Shown here: one piece after another, positions 1 to 7,291 of the stretch | How positions within the stretch are numbered: the stretch's first letter is position 1 | Layout: every line of letters starts with the position of its first letter | Source of the DNA: Pedobacter sp. HMWF019 | Lineage (GTDB): Bacteria > Bacteroidota > Bacteroidia > Sphingobacteriales > Sphingobacteriaceae | Reading direction: 5' to 3' | Assembly: GCF_003061025.1 (NCBI RefSeq) | Contig: NZ_QAIL01000043.1 | Location: 1 to 46,801, forward strand | Length of the DNA stretch: 46,801 nucleotides | Program-made: the position numbers and the translations under genes | The notes under the pieces: generated by a model | Seen by the model: the letters and a program-made list of their open reading frames with translations, nothing else | What the model was told of the DNA's origin: nothing | Database searches by the model: none

Positions 1-85
1 CAAGTATTTAAAGGTGTTTTCTTGCTATAAATCTGTGTTTTAAGTAAAAAAACAGAAGTGTTATCTCAAAATTTATCCAGATTAA

Positions 86-93
86 TATCTTTG
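86..93 (+). promoter_or_regulatory. Bacteroidota -7 box (TATCTTTG) for the esterase gene
   Basis: TATCTTTG matches the Bacteroidota TAnnTTTG -7 consensus and lies 33 nt before the ATG at 127. I see no convincing TTG -33 element at the expected distance, so the call rests on the -7 box and its position. Confidence 0.55.
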
Positions 94-126
94 CGAAAAA
101 TTTTTGTGAAAGGGAATTGCTGAATT

Positions 127-960
127 ATGTATACAACCATGTTATCATCTGAAATTATCAAATCAACGCATCGAATTAAATCTCTTCATTTAAACAGAAC
201 AGTGGAACTGGAGATGTACAGTCCGGATGAGCTGATGGGAAACGAAGAGGTGAGTTTGTTGTTGTTGAATGATGGTCAGGAATCGGAGGCGATGCATATT
301 CAGGAAGTACTTTCTTTGTTGTATACTTCTGGTAAAATTGAACCACTGATTGTTGTTGCCATTAAGGCTTCCGAAGATCGTGTCCAGGAATATGGTGTTG
401 CCGGTGTTCCCGATTTCCTTGGAAGAGGGGCGAAAGCAGACAAGTATACAGCTTTTATTACCGGAGAATTGCTTCCCTTTGTGCAGGCTGAAGTGTCTGT
501 TCCTGTAAATGGTAAAAGAGCTTTTGCCGGATTCTCCCTGGGAGGTTTGTCTGCATTTGACATTGTTTGGAACAATGATAACTTATTTGATATAGCTGGC
601 GTGTTTTCTGGTTCTTTCTGGTGGCGGAAAAAAGACCTGAAGGATGGTTACCGGGATGAGCAGGATAGAATTTTGCATGAAATGATCAGAACAACAACAG
701 GAAAGCCTGAAGTTAAGTTCTGGTTGATGACTGGAACGGACGATGAAACAGCTGACCGGAACAGGAATTTTATTATAGATTCTATTGACGACACCGTTGA
801 TGTGATTAAAGAATTGATGGCCAAAGGCTATAAGCGGCCTGAAGATATCTTTTATTATGAGATGGTCGGCGGAAAACATGAAGTAGCCACCTGGGCAAAA
901 GCATTGCCTGCATTTCTGACTTGGGCATTTCCAAGGAAACCGAGGTTTACGAACCTATAG
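127..960 (+). CDS. Alpha/beta-hydrolase esterase (esterase D / Fes-like)
   Basis: 277-residue protein of the putative esterase family that includes S-formylglutathione hydrolase-like and enterochelin esterase-like enzymes. The nucleophile elbow GFSLGG gives Ser137. The likely other triad members are an Asp near 205-206 (TGTDDE) and His251 (GGKHE). No signal peptide is visible, so it is probably cytoplasmic. The ATG at 127 follows a clear -7 box; a second Met four codons later is an alternative. The gene is convergent with the oxidoreductase at 947-1606 and their 3' ends overlap by 14 bp. The fold and esterase class are well supported by the motifs; the substrate cannot be told from the sequence. 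Confidence 0.85.
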   Translation: MYTTMLSSEIIKSTHRIKSLHLNRTVELEMYSPDELMGNEEVSLLLLNDGQESEAMHIQEVLSLLYTSGKIEPLIVVAIKASEDRVQEYGVAGVPDFLGRGAKADKYTAFITGELLPFVQAEVSVPVNGKRAFAGFSLGGLSAFDIVWNNDNLFDIAGVFSGSFWWRKKDLKDGYRDEQDRILHEMIRTTTGKPEVKFWLMTGTDDETADRNRNFIIDSIDDTVDVIKELMAKGYKRPEDIFYYEMVGGKHEVATWAKALPAFLTWAFPRKPRFTNL

Positions 961-1606
961 CTTCAATCTGTTCAGAGGTATAGGTATAGATGCCTTTGTG
1001 TTCTTCTGTTGACTTTCGAAACATAGCCATGGCGACTTTCTTAACTTGAATGCTCCTGTATTTTTTTAGAGGACCAATAAGCAGGGGATTAAGGACACGC
1101 ATGATCCTGATCATGGAAAGTTCTCCAAAACGGCTTTCTTTTCTGTTTCCGTCCAATAAGGAGGGCTGATAGATGTGAATGGCTTTGAATGGAACGGCTT
1201 TGATTTCGTGCTCTGCTTCTCCTTTTAGTTTAGAATAGAAAATGGAAGAATTCCTGTTGGCACCCAGGGCTGATACCAGGTGATATTGTTCTGCGCCGTT
1301 GGATTGTGCTATCCAGGCTATGTCTAGCGGGTATTGAAGGTCGATCTTCCTGTATTGTGCGGGGTCTGGGGTTTTACTTTTGGTGGTACCTAAGCAGCAG
1401 AACACCGCATCGCCTTTAATTTCATGCGCATATTGATTTAAAAGTTCAAAGTCTACGGTTAACTGCCGGAGTTTTGGATGCTGTATATCCAATTCTTTAC
1501 GGACCAGGATCAATACCTGATCATATGTGCTGCTGTTGAGCAGCAGTGAAAGAAGATGTGTGCCAATTAGCCCGCTTGCGCCTAAGAGGATTGCTTTTTT
1601 GCCCAT
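947..1606 (-). CDS. NAD(P)-binding Rossmann oxidoreductase, TIP30/HTATIP2-like
   Basis: 219-residue NAD(P)H-binding protein of the atypical short-chain dehydrogenase type. The glycine-rich dinucleotide loop GASGLIG is at residues 9-15, directly after the first beta strand, and a YSKLKGEAE segment follows the middle strands, where the family carries its YxxxK-like motif. The length is normal for the TIP30-like group. It lies 52 bp downstream of the DUF1080 gene on the same strand, with a short hairpin between them, so the two may be cotranscribed. Its 3' end overlaps the convergent esterase. The substrate is unknown. Confidence 0.8.
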   Translation of the reverse strand: MGKKAILLGASGLIGTHLLSLLLNSSTYDQVLILVRKELDIQHPKLRQLTVDFELLNQYAHEIKGDAVFCCLGTTKSKTPDPAQYRKIDLQYPLDIAWIAQSNGAEQYHLVSALGANRNSSIFYSKLKGEAEHEIKAVPFKAIHIYQPSLLDGNRKESRFGELSMIRIMRVLNPLLIGPLKKYRSIQVKKVAMAMFRKSTEEHKGIYTYTSEQIEAIGS

Positions 1607-1627
1607 GTTTTGAATAACAATATAGAT

Positions 1628-1649
1628 CGGGAGAAGTTTCCTTCTCCCG
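1628..1649 (-). terminator. Short hairpin between DUF1080 gene and oxidoreductase
   Basis: A 9-bp perfect stem (CGGGAGAAG / CTTCTCCCG) with a 4-nt loop lies in the 52-bp gap. No T-run follows on the minus strand, so it is a weak terminator at best and may only attenuate readthrough into the downstream gene. Confidence 0.35.
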
Positions 1650-1658
1650 GGAAAACAA

Positions 1659-2438
1659 TTAAAGTTCCCTTACCCAGATGTTGCGGAAACTGATGGGTTC
1701 GCTTTTATCTCCATGTGCCTGTAATTTGATGGGAGATGGACCGTGTGCTTTTCGGTATGCAGGTAAGCCAACGTATTGGGTTGGACCTTTCAATTCGAAA
1801 TTATTTTGTACAATGATTCCGTTAAACAGTACGGTAACCTTTGCTGGTGATTTCAGTGAACTGTCTGCATTAAAAACAGGTGCTGTCCAGATTACATCAT
1901 AGGTCTGCCATTCACCAGGTTTCTTTGCTGCATTGAACATTGGCGTGTTTTGTTTGTAGATACTGCCCGCCATTCCATTGGTATAGGTTTTATTGTTGTA
2001 GGAATCCAGGATTTGCAGTTCGTAGCCTAAATCTCCTTTGCCTATCGAGGCGAGGAATAGTCCGCTATTGCCTCTTAACTGGCCTTCTCCTGTGATGTTC
2101 GCAGGAACTTTCCATTCCAGGTGTAGCTGGTAATTGCTAAAGGATTGTTTGGTTTCAATATTTCCTGTTTTCTTGTCTACTGTTAAAATACCTCCTGAAA
2201 CTTTCCATTTGGCTGGCTGGGACCGGTCGTCTGTCATCACCCATTGATCCAGGTTTTTACCATCAAAAAGAACAATCGCATCGGATGGTGCGTCTGAGTT
2301 GGTTTTTCCTGGTGTTACAACATTAGGTACCGGGGTGTAAAACTCTGTGTCTTCGTGTTTGGCTTCCTGTGCGGTTGCCATGGACACACAACCAGCAATA
2401 AGGAGCGCAGCACTGAAAAAGGATTTTTTTGCATTCAT
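1659..2438 (-). CDS. Secreted DUF1080 (3-keto-disaccharide hydrolase domain) protein
   Basis: 259-residue exported protein with one DUF1080 / 3-keto-disaccharide hydrolase domain from about residue 50 to the end. The opening IVLFDGKNLDQWV and the closing ISFRNIWVREL are characteristic, and the concanavalin-like core is seen around LHLEWKVP and GNSGLFLAS. The N-terminus is a signal peptide. ATAQ near residue 24 looks like a signal peptidase I site, but IAGC at 14-17 also fits a lipobox, so it may be a lipoprotein. Family members act on glucosides or keto-disaccharides in the periplasm or at the cell surface; the substrate here is unknown. Upstream lies a ~650-bp non-coding region with repeats. 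Confidence 0.88.
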   Translation of the reverse strand: MNAKKSFFSAALLIAGCVSMATAQEAKHEDTEFYTPVPNVVTPGKTNSDAPSDAIVLFDGKNLDQWVMTDDRSQPAKWKVSGGILTVDKKTGNIETKQSFSNYQLHLEWKVPANITGEGQLRGNSGLFLASIGKGDLGYELQILDSYNNKTYTNGMAGSIYKQNTPMFNAAKKPGEWQTYDVIWTAPVFNADSSLKSPAKVTVLFNGIIVQNNFELKGPTQYVGLPAYRKAHGPSPIKLQAHGDKSEPISFRNIWVREL

Positions 2439-2496
2439 AACTGTTAAATGTAATTAGCTAGACAATATAAGAGTTTTGAAGATAAAAGCTGGTTGA

Positions 2497-2618
2497 AAAA
2501 TCAATATTACTCTTCGGAGACTACGCTTTCTGCGCGTCGCTGCGCGACATGCTTCGAAAGCTGAGGTCTCCTCTGAGTAATATTGATTTTATATGGCGCT
2601 TAATTGGGGGGAGTCCGG
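2497..2618 (+). repeat. Palindromic intergenic repeat, copy A
   Basis: A ~122-bp element. Its first 94 bp fold into a long hairpin: perfect 16-bp outer arms (2497-2512 with 2575-2590), then GGAGAC/GTCTCC (2516-2521 with 2566-2571), GCTTTC/GAAAGC (2525-2530 with 2556-2561) and an apical GTCGC/GCGAC stem. A GC-rich tail ending GTCCGG at 2618 follows. Copy B is in opposite orientation and shares the outer-arm sequence, the CTGAGGTC segment and the tail. The shared ends and near-equal length argue for one repeat family, possibly a REP- or MITE-like element or a structured RNA. Confidence 0.7.
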
Positions 2619-2698
2619 GTATGGCGCAGAAAAGGTTATGCAATTTGTTCTTGTCTTTTGTTTATAGAACTCAGGATATGTAAAGTCATGTAAAATAA

Positions 2699-2870
2699 AA
2701 CACAGACAAATCCATTGTTAAGATATATCAGAACGAGATAAGATTGCCGTTCGATCTTTTGGCTGCTACGGATATATTAATTACAGAAGACGTAGGTGTT
2801 CTTAGAAAAAATTATGACTATAAATTGAAGCATTGTGCCGTCTCGTTTCCAATTTTGGCCTATGCTATGG
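2699..2870 (+). pseudogene. Possible decayed fragment resembling a CDP-glycerol glycerophosphotransferase
   Basis: An open frame without a good start begins after a stop at 2696-2698. Its translation contains LLAATDILIT followed about 22 residues later by PILAYAMD. That pattern recalls the SDILITDYSS ... PIIFYAYD region of CDP-glycerol glycerophosphotransferases from memory of the family. The frame then runs into repeat copy B and loses resemblance to a protein. No flanking domain is present. The match is short and could be chance, so this is a tentative call. Confidence 0.22.
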
Positions 2871-2879
2871 ACTCCCTTT

Positions 2880-3002
2880 CCGGACACCCCGCCCGGTTAT
2901 GCGCCCAAAAAAATAATATTACGCAGAGAGGACCTCAGGGCGCCTTGTCACAAGAGCGAAGCGGGGCAAGGAGTCCAGTCCTCGAAGAGTATATTATTTT
3001 TT
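2880..3002 (-). repeat. Palindromic intergenic repeat, copy B (inverted)
   Basis: A ~123-bp element, inverse of copy A. Outer arms pair 2908-2919 with 2991-3002, then GAGGAC/GTCCTC (2928-2933 with 2978-2983), with CCTTG/CAAGG (2943-2947 with 2967-2971) inside. The second stem differs from copy A (GGAGAC/GTCTCC) on both sides at once, so pairing is preserved. The GC-rich tail lies at 2880-2906, ending at CCGGAC (reverse of GTCCGG). Loop sequences are diverged. Confidence 0.7.
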
Positions 3003-3060
3003 ATCAGCAATTCCTTTATTATATACCTAGTTAATAGGCTGATATATCGATTAAAAATCA

Positions 3061-3085
3061 TATCTTTGCGCCAAATTTAGGGCGC
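3061..3085 (+). promoter_or_regulatory. typA promoter -7 box with a start-proximal hairpin
   Basis: TATCTTTG at 3061-3068 matches the TAnnTTTG -7 consensus, 22 nt before the typA ATG. A GCGCC/GGCGC inverted repeat (3068-3072 with 3081-3085) begins at the last base of the box and spans the expected transcription start, so it may fold at the very 5' end of the message. Confidence 0.55.
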
Positions 3086-3090
3086 ATTAT

Positions 3091-4899
3091 ATGCAAAAAA
3101 TAAGAAATATAGCTATCATAGCACACGTTGACCACGGTAAAACTACGCTGGTTGATAAGATTTTACACACTTGTTCTATTTTTCGTGACAACGAACAAAC
3201 AGGTGATTTAATACTTGATAACAACGATCTTGAACGTGAACGGGGAATTACTATTGTTTCCAAAAACGTTTCAGTAAGATACAAAGACTATAAAATCAAT
3301 ATTATTGATACTCCTGGTCACGCGGATTTTGGCGGTGAGGTAGAACGTGTATTGAAAATGGCTGATGGTGTTCTTTTATTATGCGATGCTTTTGAAGGTG
3401 CAATGCCTCAAACCCGTTTCGTTACTCAGAAAGCACTAGCATTGGGATTAAAACCAATTGTAGTTGTAAATAAAGTAGATAAAGAAAACTGTCGTCCGGA
3501 AGAGGTTTATGAGCAGATATTTGAATTGTTCTTTAACCTGGAGGCTACAGAAGAGCAGCTTGATTTCCCTGTGATCTATGGTTCATCTAAACAAGGATGG
3601 ATGAGCACAGACTATACCAAGCCAACTACTGATATTTTCCCTCTTTTAGACGCGGTAGTAGAACACATCCCTGCAGCACCGATCAATGAAGGTACTTTAC
3701 AAATGCAAATCACCTCTTTAGATTATTCTTCTTTCGTAGGTCGTATTGCAATTGGTCGTGTTCACCGCGGTATAATCAGAGAAAACCAGCCGGTTACTTT
3801 GATTAAACGTGATGGCAAGATGGTAAAATCAAGAGTAAAAGAATTATACGTTTTTGAAGGTCTTGGAAAAATCCGTGCACAGGAAGTGAGTTCAGGAGAT
3901 ATTTGTGCTGTTGTAGGTATTGATGGTTTCGAAATTGGTGATACTATTGCTGATTTTGATGCACCGGAACAATTACCTGTAATTAAAATTGATGAGCCAA
4001 CAATGAACATGTTGTTCACCATCAATAACTCTCCTTTCTTCGGTAAAGAAGGTAAATTTGTTACTTCTCAGCGTATTAAAGAACGTTTGTACAAAGAGAT
4101 GGAGAAAAACCTTGCCTTAAAGGTTGTAGAAACTGAGTCTCCTGATTCTTATCTGGTTTATGGAAGGGGTATTCTGCATTTATCTGTATTGATCGAGACC
4201 ATGCGTCGCGAAGGATATGAGATTCAGGTAGGTCAGCCACAAGTAATCGTTAAAGAAATTGACGGTAAAAAATGTGAGCCGGTTGAAACCCTGATTGTTG
4301 ATGTACCGGGTGAGGTTGCCGGAAAGGTAATTGAACTGGTTACACAACGTAAAGGTGAATTGTTGATCATGGAGCCAAAAGGTGATTTACAGCATTTGGA
4401 ATTCGAAATTCCTTCACGCGGAATCATTGGACTAAGAAATAATGTGTTGACTGCAACAGCAGGAGAAGCAATTATGGCGCACCGTTTTAAATCTTATGAG
4501 CCTTGGAAAGGTGTAATTCCCGGAAGGTTAAATGGTGTATTGGTTTCCATGGATAAAGGTACAACTACTGCTTATTCTATTGATAAATTGCAGGACCGTG
4601 GTCGTTTCTTCGTTGATCCGGGAGTAGACATTTACGAAGGTCAGATCCTGGGTGAGCACATCCGTGATAACGATTTAGTTGTAAATATTGTTAAAGGTAA
4701 AGCCCTAACCAATATGCGTGCTTCTGGTACTGATGATAACACACGTATTGCACCAGCAATTAAGTTTTCATTGGAAGAGGCTATGGAGTATATCCAGGCT
4801 GATGAGTATATCGAAATTACTCCAGTAAGTATGCGTTTACGTAAGATCTATCTGACAGAGAATGAGCGTAAGATCAATGCTAAAAAATTCCAGTCTTAA
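3091..4899 (+). CDS. typA: Translational GTPase TypA/BipA
   Basis: 602-residue ribosome-associated GTPase, full length for the family. The G1 loop AHVDHGKT is at residues 11-18, followed by the switch region ERERGITI, the G3 motif DTPGHADFGG and the G4 motif NKVD. The later elongation-factor-like domains and the BipA C-terminal domain (SRGIIGLRNNVLTATAGE, then MDKGTTTAYSI) are intact. TypA binds 70S ribosomes and supports ribosome assembly and stress or cold adaptation. It is monocistronic: a promoter lies just upstream and a strong terminator follows within 60 bp. Confidence 0.97.
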   Translation: MQKIRNIAIIAHVDHGKTTLVDKILHTCSIFRDNEQTGDLILDNNDLERERGITIVSKNVSVRYKDYKINIIDTPGHADFGGEVERVLKMADGVLLLCDAFEGAMPQTRFVTQKALALGLKPIVVVNKVDKENCRPEEVYEQIFELFFNLEATEEQLDFPVIYGSSKQGWMSTDYTKPTTDIFPLLDAVVEHIPAAPINEGTLQMQITSLDYSSFVGRIAIGRVHRGIIRENQPVTLIKRDGKMVKSRVKELYVFEGLGKIRAQEVSSGDICAVVGIDGFEIGDTIADFDAPEQLPVIKIDEPTMNMLFTINNSPFFGKEGKFVTSQRIKERLYKEMEKNLALKVVETESPDSYLVYGRGILHLSVLIETMRREGYEIQVGQPQVIVKEIDGKKCEPVETLIVDVPGEVAGKVIELVTQRKGELLIMEPKGDLQHLEFEIPSRGIIGLRNNVLTATAGEAIMAHRFKSYEPWKGVIPGRLNGVLVSMDKGTTTAYSIDKLQDRGRFFVDPGVDIYEGQILGEHIRDNDLVVNIVKGKALTNMRASGTDDNTRIAPAIKFSLEEAMEYIQADEYIEITPVSMRLRKIYLTENERKINAKKFQS

Positions 4900-4920
4900 T
4901 TTCTAAGACGGATTTAAATA

Positions 4921-4957
4921 AAAAAAACCTGATGGCATAGCCATCAGGTTTTTTTTT
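4921..4957. terminator. Bidirectional intrinsic terminator between typA and the PAP2 gene
   Basis: A perfect stem (ACCTGATGGC with GCCATCAGGT, loop ATA) is flanked by an A-run on the left and a T-run on the right. It can therefore terminate typA on the plus strand and the PAP2 gene, which ends at 4975, on the minus strand. Confidence 0.9.
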
Positions 4958-4974
4958 GCCTGATGATGCCGATT

Positions 4975-5670
4975 TTAGAAAATGCTGTTCTTTAAGGCGG
5001 AATGACTTGCTTTGGATTGGCTTTTGCGCCATTTTTTGACCGCTTTCAGGATCTTGAAATGATAAACGATATGGTAGCTCAGCATGCCAAAGAAGATCCC
5101 AATACACATACCTGCCAGTACGTCGAACGGAAAGTGTTGCGCCAGGTAAATCCTGGAATAACCGACCAGTATGGCGCCGAGCAGACAAGGGATGGAGATT
5201 CTGTTCTTTTTATAAATAAGCACAAGTACGGTGGCCAGGGCAAAGGCCGTTGTGGTATGGCCTGAGGGAAAAGAGTTGGAGCCATGCAGACTCATATTGT
5301 TCATAAAAGCTGGACTGCTCAGGGCTTCTGTTTGAAAATAAAGCTTCGGTCTGGGTTGATGAAAAATGATTTTCAGCAAAGAAGCCATCAATCCAGAACT
5401 CAGGAAAGCCATAAATAAGGTAATGGCCTTTTTTCTCTTGTTGCGGATCAGCAACAGTATAATAACCGCAAGGCAGGTAAGTCCATCTCCCAGATTGGTA
5501 TAGATCATAAAGAAAACGTCCAGCCAACTGGGATGGAATGGATTTAGAAGTGTAAAGCTCTCTTCTTTGGTGTGAAGGACGATGAAAAGGGAAGAGGCCA
5601 GTGCAAAGGCCAGTGCCAGTAGAAAATAATAAGGGAGGCTCCAGAGTTTTTTGAAAAGTGGGGGTGGCAT
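4975..5670 (-). CDS. PAP2-family membrane phosphatase
   Basis: 231-residue integral membrane phosphatase of the PAP2 / phosphatidic acid phosphatase family. All three active-site motifs are present: KIIFHQPRP at 100-108, PSGH at 135-138 and SRIYLAQHFPFD at 172-183, with His138, His179 and Asp183 as the expected catalytic residues. About six hydrophobic segments are visible, the first at residues 11-33. Family members dephosphorylate lipid phosphates such as undecaprenyl pyrophosphate, phosphatidylglycerophosphate or lipid A 1-phosphate; which one applies here is not decidable. It is divergent from the SDR gene and shares the typA terminator. Confidence 0.9.
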   Translation of the reverse strand: MPPPLFKKLWSLPYYFLLALAFALASSLFIVLHTKEESFTLLNPFHPSWLDVFFMIYTNLGDGLTCLAVIILLLIRNKRKKAITLFMAFLSSGLMASLLKIIFHQPRPKLYFQTEALSSPAFMNNMSLHGSNSFPSGHTTTAFALATVLVLIYKKNRISIPCLLGAILVGYSRIYLAQHFPFDVLAGMCIGIFFGMLSYHIVYHFKILKAVKKWRKSQSKASHSALKNSIF

Positions 5671-5769
5671 TAAAATATCTTTTCATGTAAAAGTATTGAG
5701 CCTATGTGAATAATGAGTTAAACAATTGTCAAGCTTAGCTTGTAATTTAGATATCAAATATTATCTTTT

Positions 5770-5777
5770 TAGCTTTG
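5770..5777 (+). promoter_or_regulatory. -7 box (TAGCTTTG) for the SDR gene
   Basis: TAGCTTTG fits TAnnTTTG and ends 19 nt before the ATG at 5797, a spacing that gives a short leader. No clear -33 TTG was found. Confidence 0.55.
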
Positions 5778-5796
5778 AGTTTAAATATTGAATGCT

Positions 5797-6513
5797 ATGG
5801 AATCATTACAAGGAAGAAATGCTCTGATTACTGGAGCGGGTAAAGGAATAGGTAGGTCTTTGGCTATTGAACTGGCTAAGGAAGGTGTAAATCTTGGTCT
5901 GGTGGGCCGTACAAAGGCAGATTTGGATAATGTGGCACAGGAGTTAAGCGCCTGGCCGGTGAAAGTAGTGACAGCGATAGCAGACGTTGCAGATATGGCC
6001 GGGGTTAATGCTGCGGTTACTGAAATAAAATCTGGATTAGGAACAATAGATATCTTAGTAAACAATGCAGGCATTAGTAGCTTTGGGTCTTTTATGGAAC
6101 TTGAGCCGGAACGCTGGGAGCAGATTGTAAAAGTGAACTTATTCGGTCCTTATTATGTAACACGTGCAGTATTGCCGGATATGATCGAAAGAAAAACAGG
6201 CGACATTGTAAATATATCATCTACAGCAGGTAAAAATGGTGCAGCAGTGACCAGTGCCTACAGCGCCTCTAAATTTGCATTGATTGGAATGTCTGAGTCT
6301 TTAATGCAGGAAGTAAGAAAACACAATATTCGGGTAACAACTTTAACACCAAGTACCATTGCTACAGATATGGCAAAGGACTTGAAACTGACGGATGGTA
6401 ATCCAGATCGTGTGATGCAGCCGGAAGATTTTGCCGAACTGATGGTTGCTCAATTGAAGCTGAACCGAAGGGTGTTTGTTAAAGAGGCAGGTCTCTGGTC
6501 TACAAATCCTTAG
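5797..6513 (+). CDS. Short-chain dehydrogenase/reductase (FabG-like)
   Basis: 238-residue classical SDR using NAD(P)H. The cofactor loop TGAGKGIG is at 12-19, NNAG at 89-92, the active-site Asn at 114, Ser141/142, and the catalytic YSASK at 155-159. It belongs to the 3-ketoacyl-ACP reductase-like group, but FabG proper usually sits in a fatty-acid cluster, so the substrate is open. A TTG three codons upstream keeps the frame open; the ATG at 5797 is preferred because it gives the usual short lead-in to the first beta strand. The gene is convergent with the GT2 gene, 19 bp away. Confidence 0.9.
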   Translation: MESLQGRNALITGAGKGIGRSLAIELAKEGVNLGLVGRTKADLDNVAQELSAWPVKVVTAIADVADMAGVNAAVTEIKSGLGTIDILVNNAGISSFGSFMELEPERWEQIVKVNLFGPYYVTRAVLPDMIERKTGDIVNISSTAGKNGAAVTSAYSASKFALIGMSESLMQEVRKHNIRVTTLTPSTIATDMAKDLKLTDGNPDRVMQPEDFAELMVAQLKLNRRVFVKEAGLWSTNP

Positions 6514-6532
6514 AATTTATATCGCCGCAGGA

Positions 6533-7291
6533 CTAGTCATTGGTTCTGCGGTGTTTGATAAAGTAACCTGTCAGGTTCAGTGCGATTAAAAAATGATGGA
6601 AAAGATTAGGGATCAGACCATAATATTTACTGAAGATCCTGAAACGTTCCTTCAGACTGTCCATGTGTTTTTTCTTGGAAACACCGCCAACCAGATATTT
6701 CGCTACATAGCGATGCGTATTTACCGTAAGCTTTGCTTTTTTCGCGGCTTTAAGGATCCAGTCTATATCGGAGCTGTATTTATATTGAAGGTCATAAGGT
6801 TCGGTTAGGCTCTTTTTAATATAAATGGCCTGGTGGCTGATGTTCATTCCGTATCTGAAACTTTTCCAGTTGAAATTTTCAGGAACCTGATGCCGTCTTC
6901 TTCCCAGACTTTCCCAATTTTCGTTATACATTTCTGTCTCACCATAATAGATATCAGCATGTTCTGCTGTGTTGAATACGGCAGCTACGGTATCTTTGTC
7001 GTAGATTTCATCGCCAGAATTCATGAATAGAACATAATCGCCGCTTGCGAGTGCCAGGCCTTTGTTCATGGCATCATAAATGCCTTTGTCTTTTTCTGAG
7101 ATGACTTTGGAAAGGCGGGGCCGGTATTTGTTGATCAGTTGTAAGGTGCCATCTGTAGATGCCCCGTCTATCACAATGTATTCCAGGTTGGGATAGGATT
7201 GACAGAGTACAGAAAGCATAGTGCGCTCAATGTCTTTTACATTATTATAAACTATTGTAATTATGGATAATGTCGGTTTGACTGCTGTCAT
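6533..7291 (-). CDS. Family 2 glycosyltransferase
   Basis: 252-residue GT-A fold transferase. It has the N-terminal nucleotide-binding segment SIITIVYNN, then DGASTDG at 42-48, EKDKGIYDAMNKG around 66-78, and the metal-binding GDE at 93-95 in FMNSGDE. The sequence resembles WcaA-type GT2 enzymes of exopolysaccharide clusters. There is no transmembrane segment apart from a mildly hydrophobic C-terminal stretch. Its start overlaps the stop of the upstream GT4 gene by 4 bp (ATGA), so the two are translationally coupled. Donor and acceptor sugars are unknown. Confidence 0.9.
   Translation of the reverse strand: MTAVKPTLSIITIVYNNVKDIERTMLSVLCQSYPNLEYIVIDGASTDGTLQLINKYRPRLSKVISEKDKGIYDAMNKGLALASGDYVLFMNSGDEIYDKDTVAAVFNTAEHADIYYGETEMYNENWESLGRRRHQVPENFNWKSFRYGMNISHQAIYIKKSLTEPYDLQYKYSSDIDWILKAAKKAKLTVNTHRYVAKYLVGGVSKKKHMDSLKERFRIFSKYYGLIPNLFHHFLIALNLTGYFIKHRRTND

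Larger units (their letters stand above)
2439..3090. other. Non-coding interval with two inverted repeats and the typA promoter
   Basis: About 650 bp without a convincing intact gene. It holds two inverted copies of a ~122-bp hairpin-forming repeat (2497-2618 and 2880-3002), a 261-bp AT-rich spacer with a possible decayed coding fragment, and at the right end the typA promoter. The GC-rich repeats stand out from the AT-rich surroundings. Confidence 0.7.

Noticed and set aside
2744-3034. 96-codon open frame as a whole gene
   Set aside because: It starts at a TTG and runs through repeat copy B, giving a low-quality tail; only the left part could be a decayed fragment.
5210-5686. 158-codon open frame on the minus strand overlapping PAP2
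   Set aside because: Out of frame with the intact PAP2 gene that carries all three active-site motifs.
6525-6551. CCGCAG/CTGCGG inverted repeat between SDR and GT2 genes
   Set aside because: Only 6 bp of stem with a 15-nt loop and no T-run; too weak for a terminator call.
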